Source: CAMYKD01 sp041617155
Lineage (GTDB): Bacteria > Pseudomonadota > Alphaproteobacteria > Kiloniellales > JAKSDN01
NCBI GenBank assembly: GCA_041617155.1
Contig: JBFJPL010000002.1
Coordinates: 28,109-92,108, forward strand
Direction: 5' to 3'
Length of the DNA: 64,000 nt
Shown: positions 43,011-50,902 of the stretch, one piece after another
Numbering within the stretch: the stretch's first letter is position 1
Layout: the number at the start of each line of letters is the position of its first letter
Made by a program: the position numbers and the translations under genes
The notes under the pieces: model-generated
Told to the model about the DNA's origin: nothing
What the model saw: the letters and a program-made list of their open reading frames with translations, nothing else
Databases searched by the model: none

Positions 43011-43221
43011 CCCGCTCCGCGGGCGTATCGGCTTCCGGTTCGGTGGCGTCCGGTCGCTCGGGAGAGCAGTCCCGGACCAGGCTGCTCCACTCGGCGGCGG
43101 CCCCGCAGATCAGGCATTTGGCCTGGCCGCAAAGCTCGACGCCCTGATCGCAGAAGGAAAGGTTGTAGCAGCCACAGTGGCACTTGAGGACGTAGGTATT
43201 ACCGCTTTTCGACAAGTGCAT
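42997..43221 (-). CDS. Small cysteine-rich protein
   Basis: A 74-residue protein of unknown function. Seven cysteines occur in the first 39 residues (KCHCGCYNLSFCDQ, LCGQAKCLICG), suggesting a zinc-ribbon-like or metal-binding fold; the tail is acidic and Pro-rich. AAGGTA lies before ATG 43221. The stop falls in the right arm of a large inverted repeat. It is upstream of the HAD/amidotransferase pair with about 130 bp between, so it may share their transcript. No named family is recognised and the gene is probable, not certain. Confidence 0.55.
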   Translation of the reverse strand: MHLSKSGNTYVLKCHCGCYNLSFCDQGVELCGQAKCLICGAAAEWSSLVRDCSPERPDATEPEADTPAERASLP

Positions 43222-43410
43222 TGCCGGTACCTTACCTGGCCGCAGTGACCGTGGCGTCGTTCTTGACGCTCGGCGAGCCTTTCATCCCTCCATGATAGTC
43301 GGCAAAGGTAACGACCGCGTTAAGCGACGATCGGTTCGGCCACTCTTCCCGTGTACATGTCGAACCCCGTCGGCATAATGTCGGACCGCCATGCAAACGG
43401 AGTTCAGGCC

Positions 43411-44376
43411 ATGGGCGAGAACCGCTACGACACCGGCCGGCTGGACCTGCCCTTCGTCGGGCACTGCACCTTCGGCAAGCAGCCGGTCTGCGACGACTGG
43501 AACGATATCCAGGCCGACGTCGCGGTGCTCGGCGCGCCCTTCGACATGGGCACGCAATACCGGGCCGGCGCCCGCTTCGGGCCGCGATCGATCCGCGAGG
43601 CCTCGACGCTGTTCTCCTTCGGCCACGGCGGCGCCTATGACTTCGAGGACGACGTCACCTATCTGCCGGTCGACCAGGTGCGGATCGTCGACGTCGGCGA
43701 TGCCGACATGATCCACACCGATACCGTCAAGAGCCACGCCAACATCGAGCTCGGCGTGCGCAAGATTCTCGAGGCCGGCGCCCTGCCGGTGGTCCTGGGC
43801 GGCGACCACTCGGTGCACATCCCCTGCATCCGCGCCTTCGACGACCAGCCGCCGGTGCACATCATCCACATCGATGCCCATCTGGATTTCGTCGACGAGC
43901 GCCACGGCGTGCGCTACGGCCACGGCAACCCACTGCGCCGCGCCTCGGAGATGAGCCACGTGACCGGCTTCACGCAGCTCGGCATCCGCAACGTCTCCTC
44001 CTCGAACCGGGACGATTACGCGGCCGCGCGCAAGGCGGGCTCCGACATCCTTTCGGTGCGCGACGTGCGCCGCCTCGGCACCGACGGCGTGCTGGCGCGC
44101 ATCCCGGACGGCGTGCGCTACTACGTCACGATCGACATCGACGGCTTCGACCCCTCGATCGCGCCGGGCACCGGCACGCCGAGCCACGGCGGCTTCCTCT
44201 ATTACGAGGTCCTGGAGCTGCTGCAGGGCGCCGCCAAGAAAGGCGAGATCGTCGGCATCGATCTGGTTGAGGTGGCGCCCGACTACGATCGGTCCGGCAC
44301 GACGGCGTTCCTGGCCGCGCAGCTTCTGATGAACGTCCTGGGCTTCATCTTCCACGAGAAGGGCAAGAGCGCCTGA
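43411..44376 (+). CDS. Agmatinase/ureohydrolase family protein
   Basis: A 321-residue ureohydrolase. The manganese ligands are clear: GGDHSVH, HIDAHLDFVDE with HGVRYGHG, and TIDIDGFDPS; VLGAPFDMGTQYRAGARFGP is the N-terminal family block. The reaction is hydrolysis of a guanidino compound such as agmatine, 4-guanidinobutyrate or 3-guanidinopropionate to urea and an amine. The exact substrate is not decided by these motifs. Start ATG 43411 has GGAG about eight bases upstream; in-frame ATG codons at 43351 and 43378 would only add an N-terminal tail. An EamA-family transporter gene follows 97 bp on. Confidence 0.88.
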   Translation: MGENRYDTGRLDLPFVGHCTFGKQPVCDDWNDIQADVAVLGAPFDMGTQYRAGARFGPRSIREASTLFSFGHGGAYDFEDDVTYLPVDQVRIVDVGDADMIHTDTVKSHANIELGVRKILEAGALPVVLGGDHSVHIPCIRAFDDQPPVHIIHIDAHLDFVDERHGVRYGHGNPLRRASEMSHVTGFTQLGIRNVSSSNRDDYAAARKAGSDILSVRDVRRLGTDGVLARIPDGVRYYVTIDIDGFDPSIAPGTGTPSHGGFLYYEVLELLQGAAKKGEIVGIDLVEVAPDYDRSGTTAFLAAQLLMNVLGFIFHEKGKSA

Positions 44377-44472
44377 GGTTTCGGAACCTCGCGATCCATG
44401 GCGCGGGGAGACGCGTGTCGACAGACCGGGTGCAAGGACATACGCGGAACTAGCTGTCCGGAGAATGCTGCC

Positions 44473-45426
44473 ATGAGTGACCTGTTGCGCCGCCGGCCCG
44501 ATCTGGTCCCCAGTCTCGGCGTCGCCGTGGCGAGCGTGCTGTGGGGCCTGTTCTGGCTGCCGCTGCGCTATCTCGACGAACAGGGCCTGCAGGGGGGGTG
44601 GACCGGACTCGGGCTGTTCGCCTTGTCGACCGCTCTGCTTGTTCCGCTGGCCGCGTTGCGCTGGCGACGCCTGGCCGCTGGTGGCTTCGGCCTCTTGCTG
44701 ACCGGACTGGTCATCGGGGCCGCCTTTCCGCTCTATACCACGGGCCTGCTGCTGACCGATGTCGTGCGTGTGCTGCTGCTGTTCTATCTGACGCCAGCCT
44801 GGAGCACGCTGTTCGGCTTCTTTCTGCTGGGCGAAAGAATCACCTTGGCGCGTGCGGCGGCTCTGTTTCTGGGCATCGCCGGCCTGATGGTCGTGCTGGG
44901 CGTCGATCAGGGGTTCCCGATGCCGCGCAATGCCGGGGACTGGATGGCGCTCTTGTCCGGCCTGCTGTGGTCCTACGGCACGTTGCGCGTCTATCGGGAC
45001 GATGGGGTCCGGGTGTTCGAACAGTCCTTCGCCTTCCTGGCCGGTGCCTGCTTGGTTTCGATCGGTCTTCTCCTCCTGCCGATCGACGGCATCGGCGCGG
45101 CGCCGGGTCCGGATGTGATCAAGGCGACACTGCTGCCTCTGTTGCTGGTGGTGTTGTTCCTGGTCCTGCCCGTGGTCCTGCTGACGCTGGGCGCGGCGCG
45201 GCTGCTCAGCCCGGCACGGGTCGGCCTCTTGTTGATGGGGGAGGTCGTGGTCGGAGTGGGGTCGGCGGCGATTCTGACCGACGAGCCTTTCGGCCTGCGC
45301 GAGCTGCTGGGCACGGTCCTGGTGCTGGCCGCCGCCGGTGTCGAGGTCACGCAGCGCCAGCCGGAGCATCCGGCGCCCTTGCCGGCCGCCGCGACCGCCG
45401 GTCACGCGGACGCCGGCGAAGTGTAG
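44473..45426 (+). CDS. EamA-family drug/metabolite transporter
   Basis: A 317-residue inner-membrane protein of the DMT superfamily, with ten hydrophobic helices in two EamA halves (VAVASVLWGLFWLPLRYL first; LLWSYGTLRVYRDDG in the second). It would move small metabolites such as amino acids outward or inward; direction and cargo are unknown. ATG 44473 begins at MSDLLRR. It follows the ureohydrolase after about 100 bp and precedes an AT-rich intergenic region. No operon partner points to a specific substrate, though an amine or amino acid product of the upstream hydrolase is possible. Confidence 0.87.
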   Translation: MSDLLRRRPDLVPSLGVAVASVLWGLFWLPLRYLDEQGLQGGWTGLGLFALSTALLVPLAALRWRRLAAGGFGLLLTGLVIGAAFPLYTTGLLLTDVVRVLLLFYLTPAWSTLFGFFLLGERITLARAAALFLGIAGLMVVLGVDQGFPMPRNAGDWMALLSGLLWSYGTLRVYRDDGVRVFEQSFAFLAGACLVSIGLLLLPIDGIGAAPGPDVIKATLLPLLLVVLFLVLPVVLLTLGAARLLSPARVGLLLMGEVVVGVGSAAILTDEPFGLRELLGTVLVLAAAGVEVTQRQPEHPAPLPAAATAGHADAGEV

Positions 45427-45654
45427 ACTTCCAAAGCGGTAAGTTGGCGCTAGAATACTCGCATAATTGATGAAAAAAACACCATAAGCATTTGATTATA
45501 AATAATTCATTGCGGCGCATCATACGTCATACGTTTGGCACGGGCGATGGCGTATAAAGCTTCGTCCCGGACTCAAATCGGGATCCACCCTGGGCGGTCC
45601 GGTGATCGTCAATAGCAAAAGGCCATGACCTTTGATCTTTGCTATAAGGCAGCT
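45427..45654. other. AT-rich leader of the enzyme I gene
   Basis: A 228-bp region, unusually AT-rich at 45465-45540 (for example ATTTGATTATAAATAATTC), that contains no credible gene. It likely carries the promoter of the PTS enzyme I gene. A TATAAA-like word lies near 45560. A possible ribosome site AAGGCAGCT precedes ATG 45655. Confidence 0.5.
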
Positions 45655-47232
45655 ATGAGCGGGCCAAGCGAGCAGATCATTCAGGCGGAGGCCGCATCGG
45701 AAGGCCTGGCTCACGGCGTGATCCATCTTCTGAAAGGCGGCCGAGGCACCGCGATTGCTCGTGCCGCAGGCACACAGGAGCAGGAGCGGGAGCTGTTGCG
45801 GCGTGCGGTCGAGATCGTCTCCGCGGAGCTCGCCCGGCCGGCCGAAGCAATGACGGGCGCCACGCCGGCCATGCTCGAGAGGGAAAACGCACTGCTCTCC
45901 GACGGGTCATTCATGGCGCCCGTTTGGGAAGCACTGGATGGCGGCGAGCCCGCCGAGAGCGCGCTTGGCGATGCCATGGATTTCCTGGCCCAGGACCGGC
46001 GTGGTCACGGCGACGCCACGCAGGGCGAGGACCTTGCCGATCTGCGCGACCGGCTCTTGCGGTATTTGCCCGGTGGGGGCCTGGAACGCGCCGCGCTGCC
46101 GGAGGCTGCCATCGTGGTTGCCGAGGAACTGACCCCAACGCGCTTCCTCGAACTGGATCGGCGCCGCTGCCGTGGCGCGGTCCTGATCGGCGGCAGCGTC
46201 CGGAGCCATGTGGCCATGTTGGCCCGCGCCCGCGGCTTGCCGCTCTTGATCAATCTCGGGATCGAGCGCGGGGCGCTGGCGGCGGGGACGGAGGCGGTTC
46301 TGGATGCCGAGACCGGACGCTTGATACTGCATCCGACACCCGCAACGGTCGCCGCCGCCCGCACGCGCATCGCCGCTCGCGTCCGCGAACAGGCGGCATC
46401 GCTTTTCGCGTTGGCCGGGCCCGCCCGCACGGCCGACGGCACGCAAATCCGTGTCATGCTCAACGTCGACGATCCGGACAGCCTGAAGGGAATTGATCCG
46501 GCGCACTGCGATGGCATCGGACTGGCGCGGAGCGAGTTTCTGTTCCACGGCAGCGACGCCCCGCCGGACGAGGAGCAGCAGTACCGGGTCTATCGCGGAT
46601 TGCTGCACTGGGCGGGCGGCTTGCCGGTCACGCTTCGCACCTTCGACTGGGGCGGCGACAAGCCGATGGCGGGACTCACCCCGGATTTAGGCGTTCCCGC
46701 GCCGGACCTGCGCGGGCTCGGCCTTTCGCTCGCCCGGCCGGAGGCCTTCCAGGTGCAGCTTCGCGCCCTGGCGCGGGCGGCCTACCATGGTCCGCTCCGG
46801 GTGATGGTCCCCATGGTAAGGCAACCCGATGAACTGGACCGGGCCCGCGCCTTGTTGCGCGGCGAGGTCGAGGCGCTCGCGGGCAAGGGCGTAAAGGCAA
46901 CCTTGCCGCCCTTCGGCATGATGGTGGAGACGCCCGAAGCAGCACACGCCATCGCCGACTTCGAGGCGGATTTCCTCTCGCTCGGCACCAACGACCTGGA
47001 ACGACAGGCCATGGCCGACGGTCAGGACGACGAGGTGCTTCTGGATCTGATCAAAGAAGTCTGCGCCCATGGCGCGCGGCGCGGCATCGAGGTCGATCTT
47101 TGCGGCGAAATGGCCGCTCGGCCGGCGTGGCTCCCGGCCTTGCTGGCCGCGGGCGTCCGGGTGCTCTCCGTACCGGCTATGGCGCTTGCCGCCGTGAAGA
47201 TCGAGGTGCGCGGCTGCCGGATCGCAACCTAA
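45655..47232 (+). CDS. PTS enzyme I (PEP-protein phosphotransferase), orphan
   Basis: A 525-residue enzyme I. The N-terminal HPr-binding helical part is complete, GGSVRSHVAMLARARGLPLL holds the phospho-accepting histidine, and the PEP-binding barrel carries ARSEFLFHG, RTFDWGGDKP, MVPMVRQPDELD and the final DLCGEMAARPAW cysteine. It would take phosphate from PEP and pass it to an HPr-type protein. No HPr or EII gene is nearby, so it may serve a nitrogen-type or regulatory phosphorelay, or a partner elsewhere. It lacks a GAF domain, unlike EI-Ntr. Start ATG 45655 is preferred over 45625. Confidence 0.88.
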   Translation: MSGPSEQIIQAEAASEGLAHGVIHLLKGGRGTAIARAAGTQEQERELLRRAVEIVSAELARPAEAMTGATPAMLERENALLSDGSFMAPVWEALDGGEPAESALGDAMDFLAQDRRGHGDATQGEDLADLRDRLLRYLPGGGLERAALPEAAIVVAEELTPTRFLELDRRRCRGAVLIGGSVRSHVAMLARARGLPLLINLGIERGALAAGTEAVLDAETGRLILHPTPATVAAARTRIAARVREQAASLFALAGPARTADGTQIRVMLNVDDPDSLKGIDPAHCDGIGLARSEFLFHGSDAPPDEEQQYRVYRGLLHWAGGLPVTLRTFDWGGDKPMAGLTPDLGVPAPDLRGLGLSLARPEAFQVQLRALARAAYHGPLRVMVPMVRQPDELDRARALLRGEVEALAGKGVKATLPPFGMMVETPEAAHAIADFEADFLSLGTNDLERQAMADGQDDEVLLDLIKEVCAHGARRGIEVDLCGEMAARPAWLPALLAAGVRVLSVPAMALAAVKIEVRGCRIAT

Positions 47233-48402
47233 TCACGCGAAGATATCGCCCAGGACGCGGCAGAGTTTCGTCACGTCCTCCTCGTCGTGGTAGAGGCCGA
47301 AACCGAAACGCAGGCGGTCGCCGCGATAATCCGTGATGATGTCGGACTTCAAAAGCTGATGGTGCAGCTCGCCGGCCCGCTCGCTGCGGAAGGTCAGGAA
47401 GTGGCCGCGGTTCGGTTCCGACAGCGGCACGACCAGTTGGCCGGGGTGGAGCGCGTCGAGCCCGAGTTCACCGAGCTCGGCCACGAAGCGCTGTTGCAGG
47501 GCCTGGACATGTGCGTGGATCCCGGCGACCGTGATATCGAGACCTTCGAGCCAATCCATCACGGCGTTGAGGCGGTAGAGTCCGACCGGATCGAAGGTTG
47601 CGCCAAGAAAGCGCGCGCCGTCCGGGGCATAACCGAGCTTGCCGCCGTCCTTGCCCTCCAGGGTCTCGAAGGCGGCGAACCAGCCGGTGTCGCGCGGCCG
47701 CGGACCATGGCCGGGTGGCGCGTGCAGGAAGCAGACGCCTTCGCCGGACATGGCGTACTTGTAACCGCCGGCTAGGTAGAAGGCGCGTTCCGCAAGCGAC
47801 CCTAGGTCGGTCGGCAACGCCATGAAGCCATGGTAGCCGTCGATGGCGATGAGAGTGTCTGGCCCCGGAACCGCGCCCACCAGGGCCTCCAGGTCAGGCA
47901 CCGCGTAGCCCGAGTTGTAGAAGACCTGGCTGAGGTAGACCATGTCGTGGCCGCCCTTGGCGGACTCGGCGGCGAAGCGCTCGCCGAAGGACTGGAACGG
48001 CTCGGCCGCGACGCGGGTCACTTGGACCAAAGCGTCCTCCTCCAGCCGCGCGATCTGCCGAGCGAAGCTGTGAAACTCGCTGTCGCTGGTCAGCACGCGA
48101 CAGGGCCGCCCGGCCGGGAGACAGGACAGGAGGCGCAGCAGAAAGCCGTGGGTGTTGGGGCCGAAGGCGATGGTTTTGGGGTCGTCGAGATGCAGCACTT
48201 TCGCCACATGGCCCTGGGCCGCGGGATAGATGTCCGAGAGGATCTTGTCCCACTTGCGGTCGGCGTGGCGGGCGGCATCCCCCCAGCAGGCCTGTTGTGC
48301 CTCGAATGTCACGTCCGGCCAGAGGTGATGGCTGTGTGCGGCGAAATGCAGCCGCTTGGGATAGGCCTTTAGAAAGCGGCTGAAGTGACCCTTCAGATTC
48401 AC
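47233..48402 (-). CDS. Kynureninase-like class V PLP enzyme
   Basis: A 389-residue class V aminotransferase-fold enzyme. The pyridoxal lysine is in FYLAGGYKYAMSGEGV, ALPTDL and DGYHGFMALP follow the aspartate, and HFAAHSHHLWPD starts the chain. The context and length fit a kynureninase-type enzyme cleaving kynurenine to anthranilate and alanine, but sequence alone allows other class V functions. It begins at GTG 48402, overlapping the tryptophan dioxygenase stop by four bases, so the two are translationally coupled. Kynurenine formamidase is not present nearby. Confidence 0.85.
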   Translation of the reverse strand: MNLKGHFSRFLKAYPKRLHFAAHSHHLWPDVTFEAQQACWGDAARHADRKWDKILSDIYPAAQGHVAKVLHLDDPKTIAFGPNTHGFLLRLLSCLPAGRPCRVLTSDSEFHSFARQIARLEEDALVQVTRVAAEPFQSFGERFAAESAKGGHDMVYLSQVFYNSGYAVPDLEALVGAVPGPDTLIAIDGYHGFMALPTDLGSLAERAFYLAGGYKYAMSGEGVCFLHAPPGHGPRPRDTGWFAAFETLEGKDGGKLGYAPDGARFLGATFDPVGLYRLNAVMDWLEGLDITVAGIHAHVQALQQRFVAELGELGLDALHPGQLVVPLSEPNRGHFLTFRSERAGELHHQLLKSDIITDYRGDRLRFGFGLYHDEEDVTKLCRVLGDIFA

Positions 48403-49499
48403 GCCCCGGCCCCGCTGTAGCGGTAGCCCATGGCCTGACGGATCTCCGCCGGCAATTCCGGCAGGCGCGAGCGCGGAATGAAGAAGGTCGAAAGCGCGAA
48501 GAGATCGCCGAAGACCTGATGGCGCTCGGCCGTCTGGCGCAGGTAGTCGTGGCCCGAGGAGCCGCCGGTGCCGACCTTGCGGCCGATCATGCGCTGGACC
48601 ATGAGGGCATGGCGGTAGCGCCAGGAGGTCATGGTGCCGTCGATGTCCATCAGGCGGCTGAGCAAGTCGAAGGGCAACTGCAGGGCCGGCTCGTCACGAT
48701 AGAGGTTGATGAAAAGCGCGGCCTGCAGGGCTTGGCTGGAGAAGCGCCAGAGCCCCTGTTCACGCAGCGCCCGGTGTTGCTCGTCGTCGAAGATCGAATC
48801 GAAGCGGGTCCGCGCCGCCGCCAGGGATTGGAGCTCGGCCTGTTTTTCCGCCTCGCCCAGGGCTCGATTGTCGCGCATCACGGCGGCCTCGCTTTCCAGC
48901 ATTTCGGTCACGGCCTGGCGATAGACCTCGCGGAAGTCGTAGCCCTCGACATTGACGAAGGGCGTGCGCTCCAGCCAGGCTTCGATCTGATCGGCCAGCG
49001 ACGGCTCGGCCTCGGCGTCGCGCAGGCGCTGCTGTTGCTCCGGGCTCAGGCGTGCGTCGTAGGGGCGCTGGTCGAAATTCAGCCGCTCCGCCCGGCGCAG
49101 ACCGAGGCGGTTTTCCAGCAGGCGAAACTGCACGCTCTGAAAGCCCGAGGCGGGGAACAGCAGATCGCGGAAATCGAGGAAGTCCAGCGGCGTCATGGTC
49201 TCCAGCACGTCGAGCTGCTGGACCAGCAGCTTCTGGATCTCCACGATGCGGCCGAGGCCGTGAACCGCGCCGCCCAGAGAGCGGTCGTCGACCTCGGGGC
49301 CGGCGAAGATCTCGCCGATGCGCGCCAGTTCGAAGAGGATCTGCTTGAACCACAGCTCGTAGGTCTGATGCACGATGATGAACAGCATCTCGTCGTGCGC
49401 GGGCCGGCCGTGCTTTTCGCTTTGCCGTTCCTGGCAGGACAAGAGCCGGTCGAGCTGCAAATGGTCGGTGTAGGTGAGGGACTTGTCGCGCTGTGCCAT
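48399..49499 (-). CDS. kynA: Tryptophan 2,3-dioxygenase
   Basis: A 366-residue heme enzyme with all family blocks: LTYTDHLQLDRLLSCQ, DEMLFIIVHQTYELWFKQIL, LDFLDFRDLLFPASGFQS and the heme-ligand histidine in TMTSWRYRHALMVQRMIGRK, then GTGGSSG. It oxidises L-tryptophan to N-formylkynurenine, the first step of kynurenine catabolism. ATG 49499 starts the conserved MAQRDKSLTYTD; an open frame reaches further upstream to 49547. Length is slightly longer than the usual bacterial 280-300 because of an insertion at about residues 140-165. The class V enzyme gene overlaps it. Confidence 0.92.
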   Translation of the reverse strand: MAQRDKSLTYTDHLQLDRLLSCQERQSEKHGRPAHDEMLFIIVHQTYELWFKQILFELARIGEIFAGPEVDDRSLGGAVHGLGRIVEIQKLLVQQLDVLETMTPLDFLDFRDLLFPASGFQSVQFRLLENRLGLRRAERLNFDQRPYDARLSPEQQQRLRDAEAEPSLADQIEAWLERTPFVNVEGYDFREVYRQAVTEMLESEAAVMRDNRALGEAEKQAELQSLAAARTRFDSIFDDEQHRALREQGLWRFSSQALQAALFINLYRDEPALQLPFDLLSRLMDIDGTMTSWRYRHALMVQRMIGRKVGTGGSSGHDYLRQTAERHQVFGDLFALSTFFIPRSRLPELPAEIRQAMGYRYSGAGA

Positions 49500-49936
49500 G
49501 GGCGGTCTTTCGCCGAACGATTGGAACGAATCGCGCAAGGCTAACACAAAGCCTGTGTGCCTTGCCTCTTGTCATGCCCGCGGTTGGCGAGAACGCTTGC
49601 CGGATTGCCCGGCGTTTGATTTCACTTGCGTTCGCGCGGTTGTTGCCCGAATCATTCTCTACGGGGCTTATCGTGGCCGCCCCGTCAGGCTCTACCGCCC
49701 AAGCGCCACTCCGTGTTGTGCGGAGGATGGAGTATGGGCGATTTTTTACCGAGATCGATTAACTGCGCGGACGGCTGGGTTTACCCGGCGCGCCGATGAT
49801 GTTCGACGTGCGCAGGCGCGAGACGTCCGACTCGGACGACCGCGTGATGGTCGCGGCCGTGGGACTGGCCTTGCGGCCAAGGTTCCCTTGAACCCTTGAG
49901 GCTTTACGTGAACGCCTTCGCTTAGGAGTTCGAACA
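49500..49936. other. 437-bp intergenic region, no gene recognised
   Basis: The region lies between the start of the dioxygenase gene (minus) and the SOD gene (plus), so it should contain both promoters. A plus-strand frame of 89 codons at 49493-49762 shows no family features, and a minus-strand frame overlaps it. Some AT-rich patches occur near 49730-49760. I see no repeat, terminator or RNA gene. Confidence 0.5.
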
Positions 49937-50902
49937 ATGACCTGGCACATCAAGCCAATTCCCTTCAAACCGCCCCGGCTGATTGGGTTTTCCGAACGGC
50001 TCTTGGCGAGCCACTACGAGAACAACTACGGCGGTGCGGCGCGCCGTCTCAACGCCATCGAAGCCCGGCTCGCCGGACTTGACTGGTCGAGCGCGCCGGG
50101 TTTCGAGATCAATGGCCTCAAGCGCGAGCAACTGATCGCGGCCAACTCCATGATCCTGCATGAGGTCTACTTTGACGGACTGGGCGGCGCCGACGGTCTC
50201 GGCAGCCCGGCGGTCGATCCCTCGGGGCCTCTGGCCGATGCGATCGCGCGGGATTTCGGCGGCCTTCAAGCCTGGTCCAAGGAATTCGTTGCGATGGGCA
50301 AGGCGCTGGCGGGCGGCTCGGGCTGGGTGATCCTCGGCTGGTCTTCTCGGCAGGGCCGGCTGCTCAACCAATGGGGCGCCGACCACGCCCATATCCTGGC
50401 CGGGAGCGTGCCGATCCTTGCGCTCGACATGTACGAACATGCCTATCACATGGACTTCGGCACCGACGCGACGGCTTATGTCGATACCTACATGCAGAAC
50501 CTCCATTGGGACCGACCAGGCCGGCGATTCGCTGCGGCCACAAGTCCGAATCCCTCGGCTGCCGGACCGGCCGGCCCGGAGCAGCCGCTCGCGCCGGAGG
50601 ACCTGCGAGACATGCTGGCGAGCGGCGAGAAACCTGTGCTGCTGGACGTCTGCTTGGCCGAGGACATGGCCAAGCGCCATGACAAGCTGCCGGGGGCGGA
50701 ATTTCTGGCGGCAGAGCGGATCTCGGAATGGATCGAAACACTTCCGAAGGACCGTCCAATCGTGGCCTACTGTGTCTACGGCTTTCAGGTCAGTGGCGAT
50801 GCGGTGGCCGAGATGCGGCGCCGCGGTTTCACCGCGCGCAACTTGGCCGGCGGAATCGCCGGCTGGCACGCCATCGGCGGTCCGACGGAGCCGCTCGAAT
50901 GA
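49937..50902 (+). CDS. Iron/manganese superoxide dismutase fused to rhodanese
   Basis: A 321-residue fusion. Residues about 10-195 are an Fe/Mn-superoxide dismutase: FSERLLASHYENNYGG, ANSMILHEVYFDGLGG and LDMYEHAYHMDFG carry the metal ligands, with tyrosine in place of the usual tryptophan in the last block. Residues about 220-320 are a rhodanese domain with DVCLAEDM and the CVYGFQVSG loop holding the catalytic cysteine. Stand-alone SOD genes (ChrC) accompany ChrA in chromate operons; the rhodanese addition is less usual. TAGGAG precedes ATG 49937, and the ChrA start overlaps its stop by four bases. Confidence 0.9.
   Translation: MTWHIKPIPFKPPRLIGFSERLLASHYENNYGGAARRLNAIEARLAGLDWSSAPGFEINGLKREQLIAANSMILHEVYFDGLGGADGLGSPAVDPSGPLADAIARDFGGLQAWSKEFVAMGKALAGGSGWVILGWSSRQGRLLNQWGADHAHILAGSVPILALDMYEHAYHMDFGTDATAYVDTYMQNLHWDRPGRRFAAATSPNPSAAGPAGPEQPLAPEDLRDMLASGEKPVLLDVCLAEDMAKRHDKLPGAEFLAAERISEWIETLPKDRPIVAYCVYGFQVSGDAVAEMRRRGFTARNLAGGIAGWHAIGGPTEPLE

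Noticed and set aside
45530..45562. TGGCAC with downstream GGCG, sigma-54-like
   Set aside because: The -12 element should be TTGC at fixed spacing and is not present, so a sigma-54 promoter is not supported.
49493..49762. An 89-codon plus-strand frame in the dioxygenase-SOD gap
   Set aside because: It starts inside the dioxygenase gene, has no family features and overlaps a minus-strand frame of similar quality.
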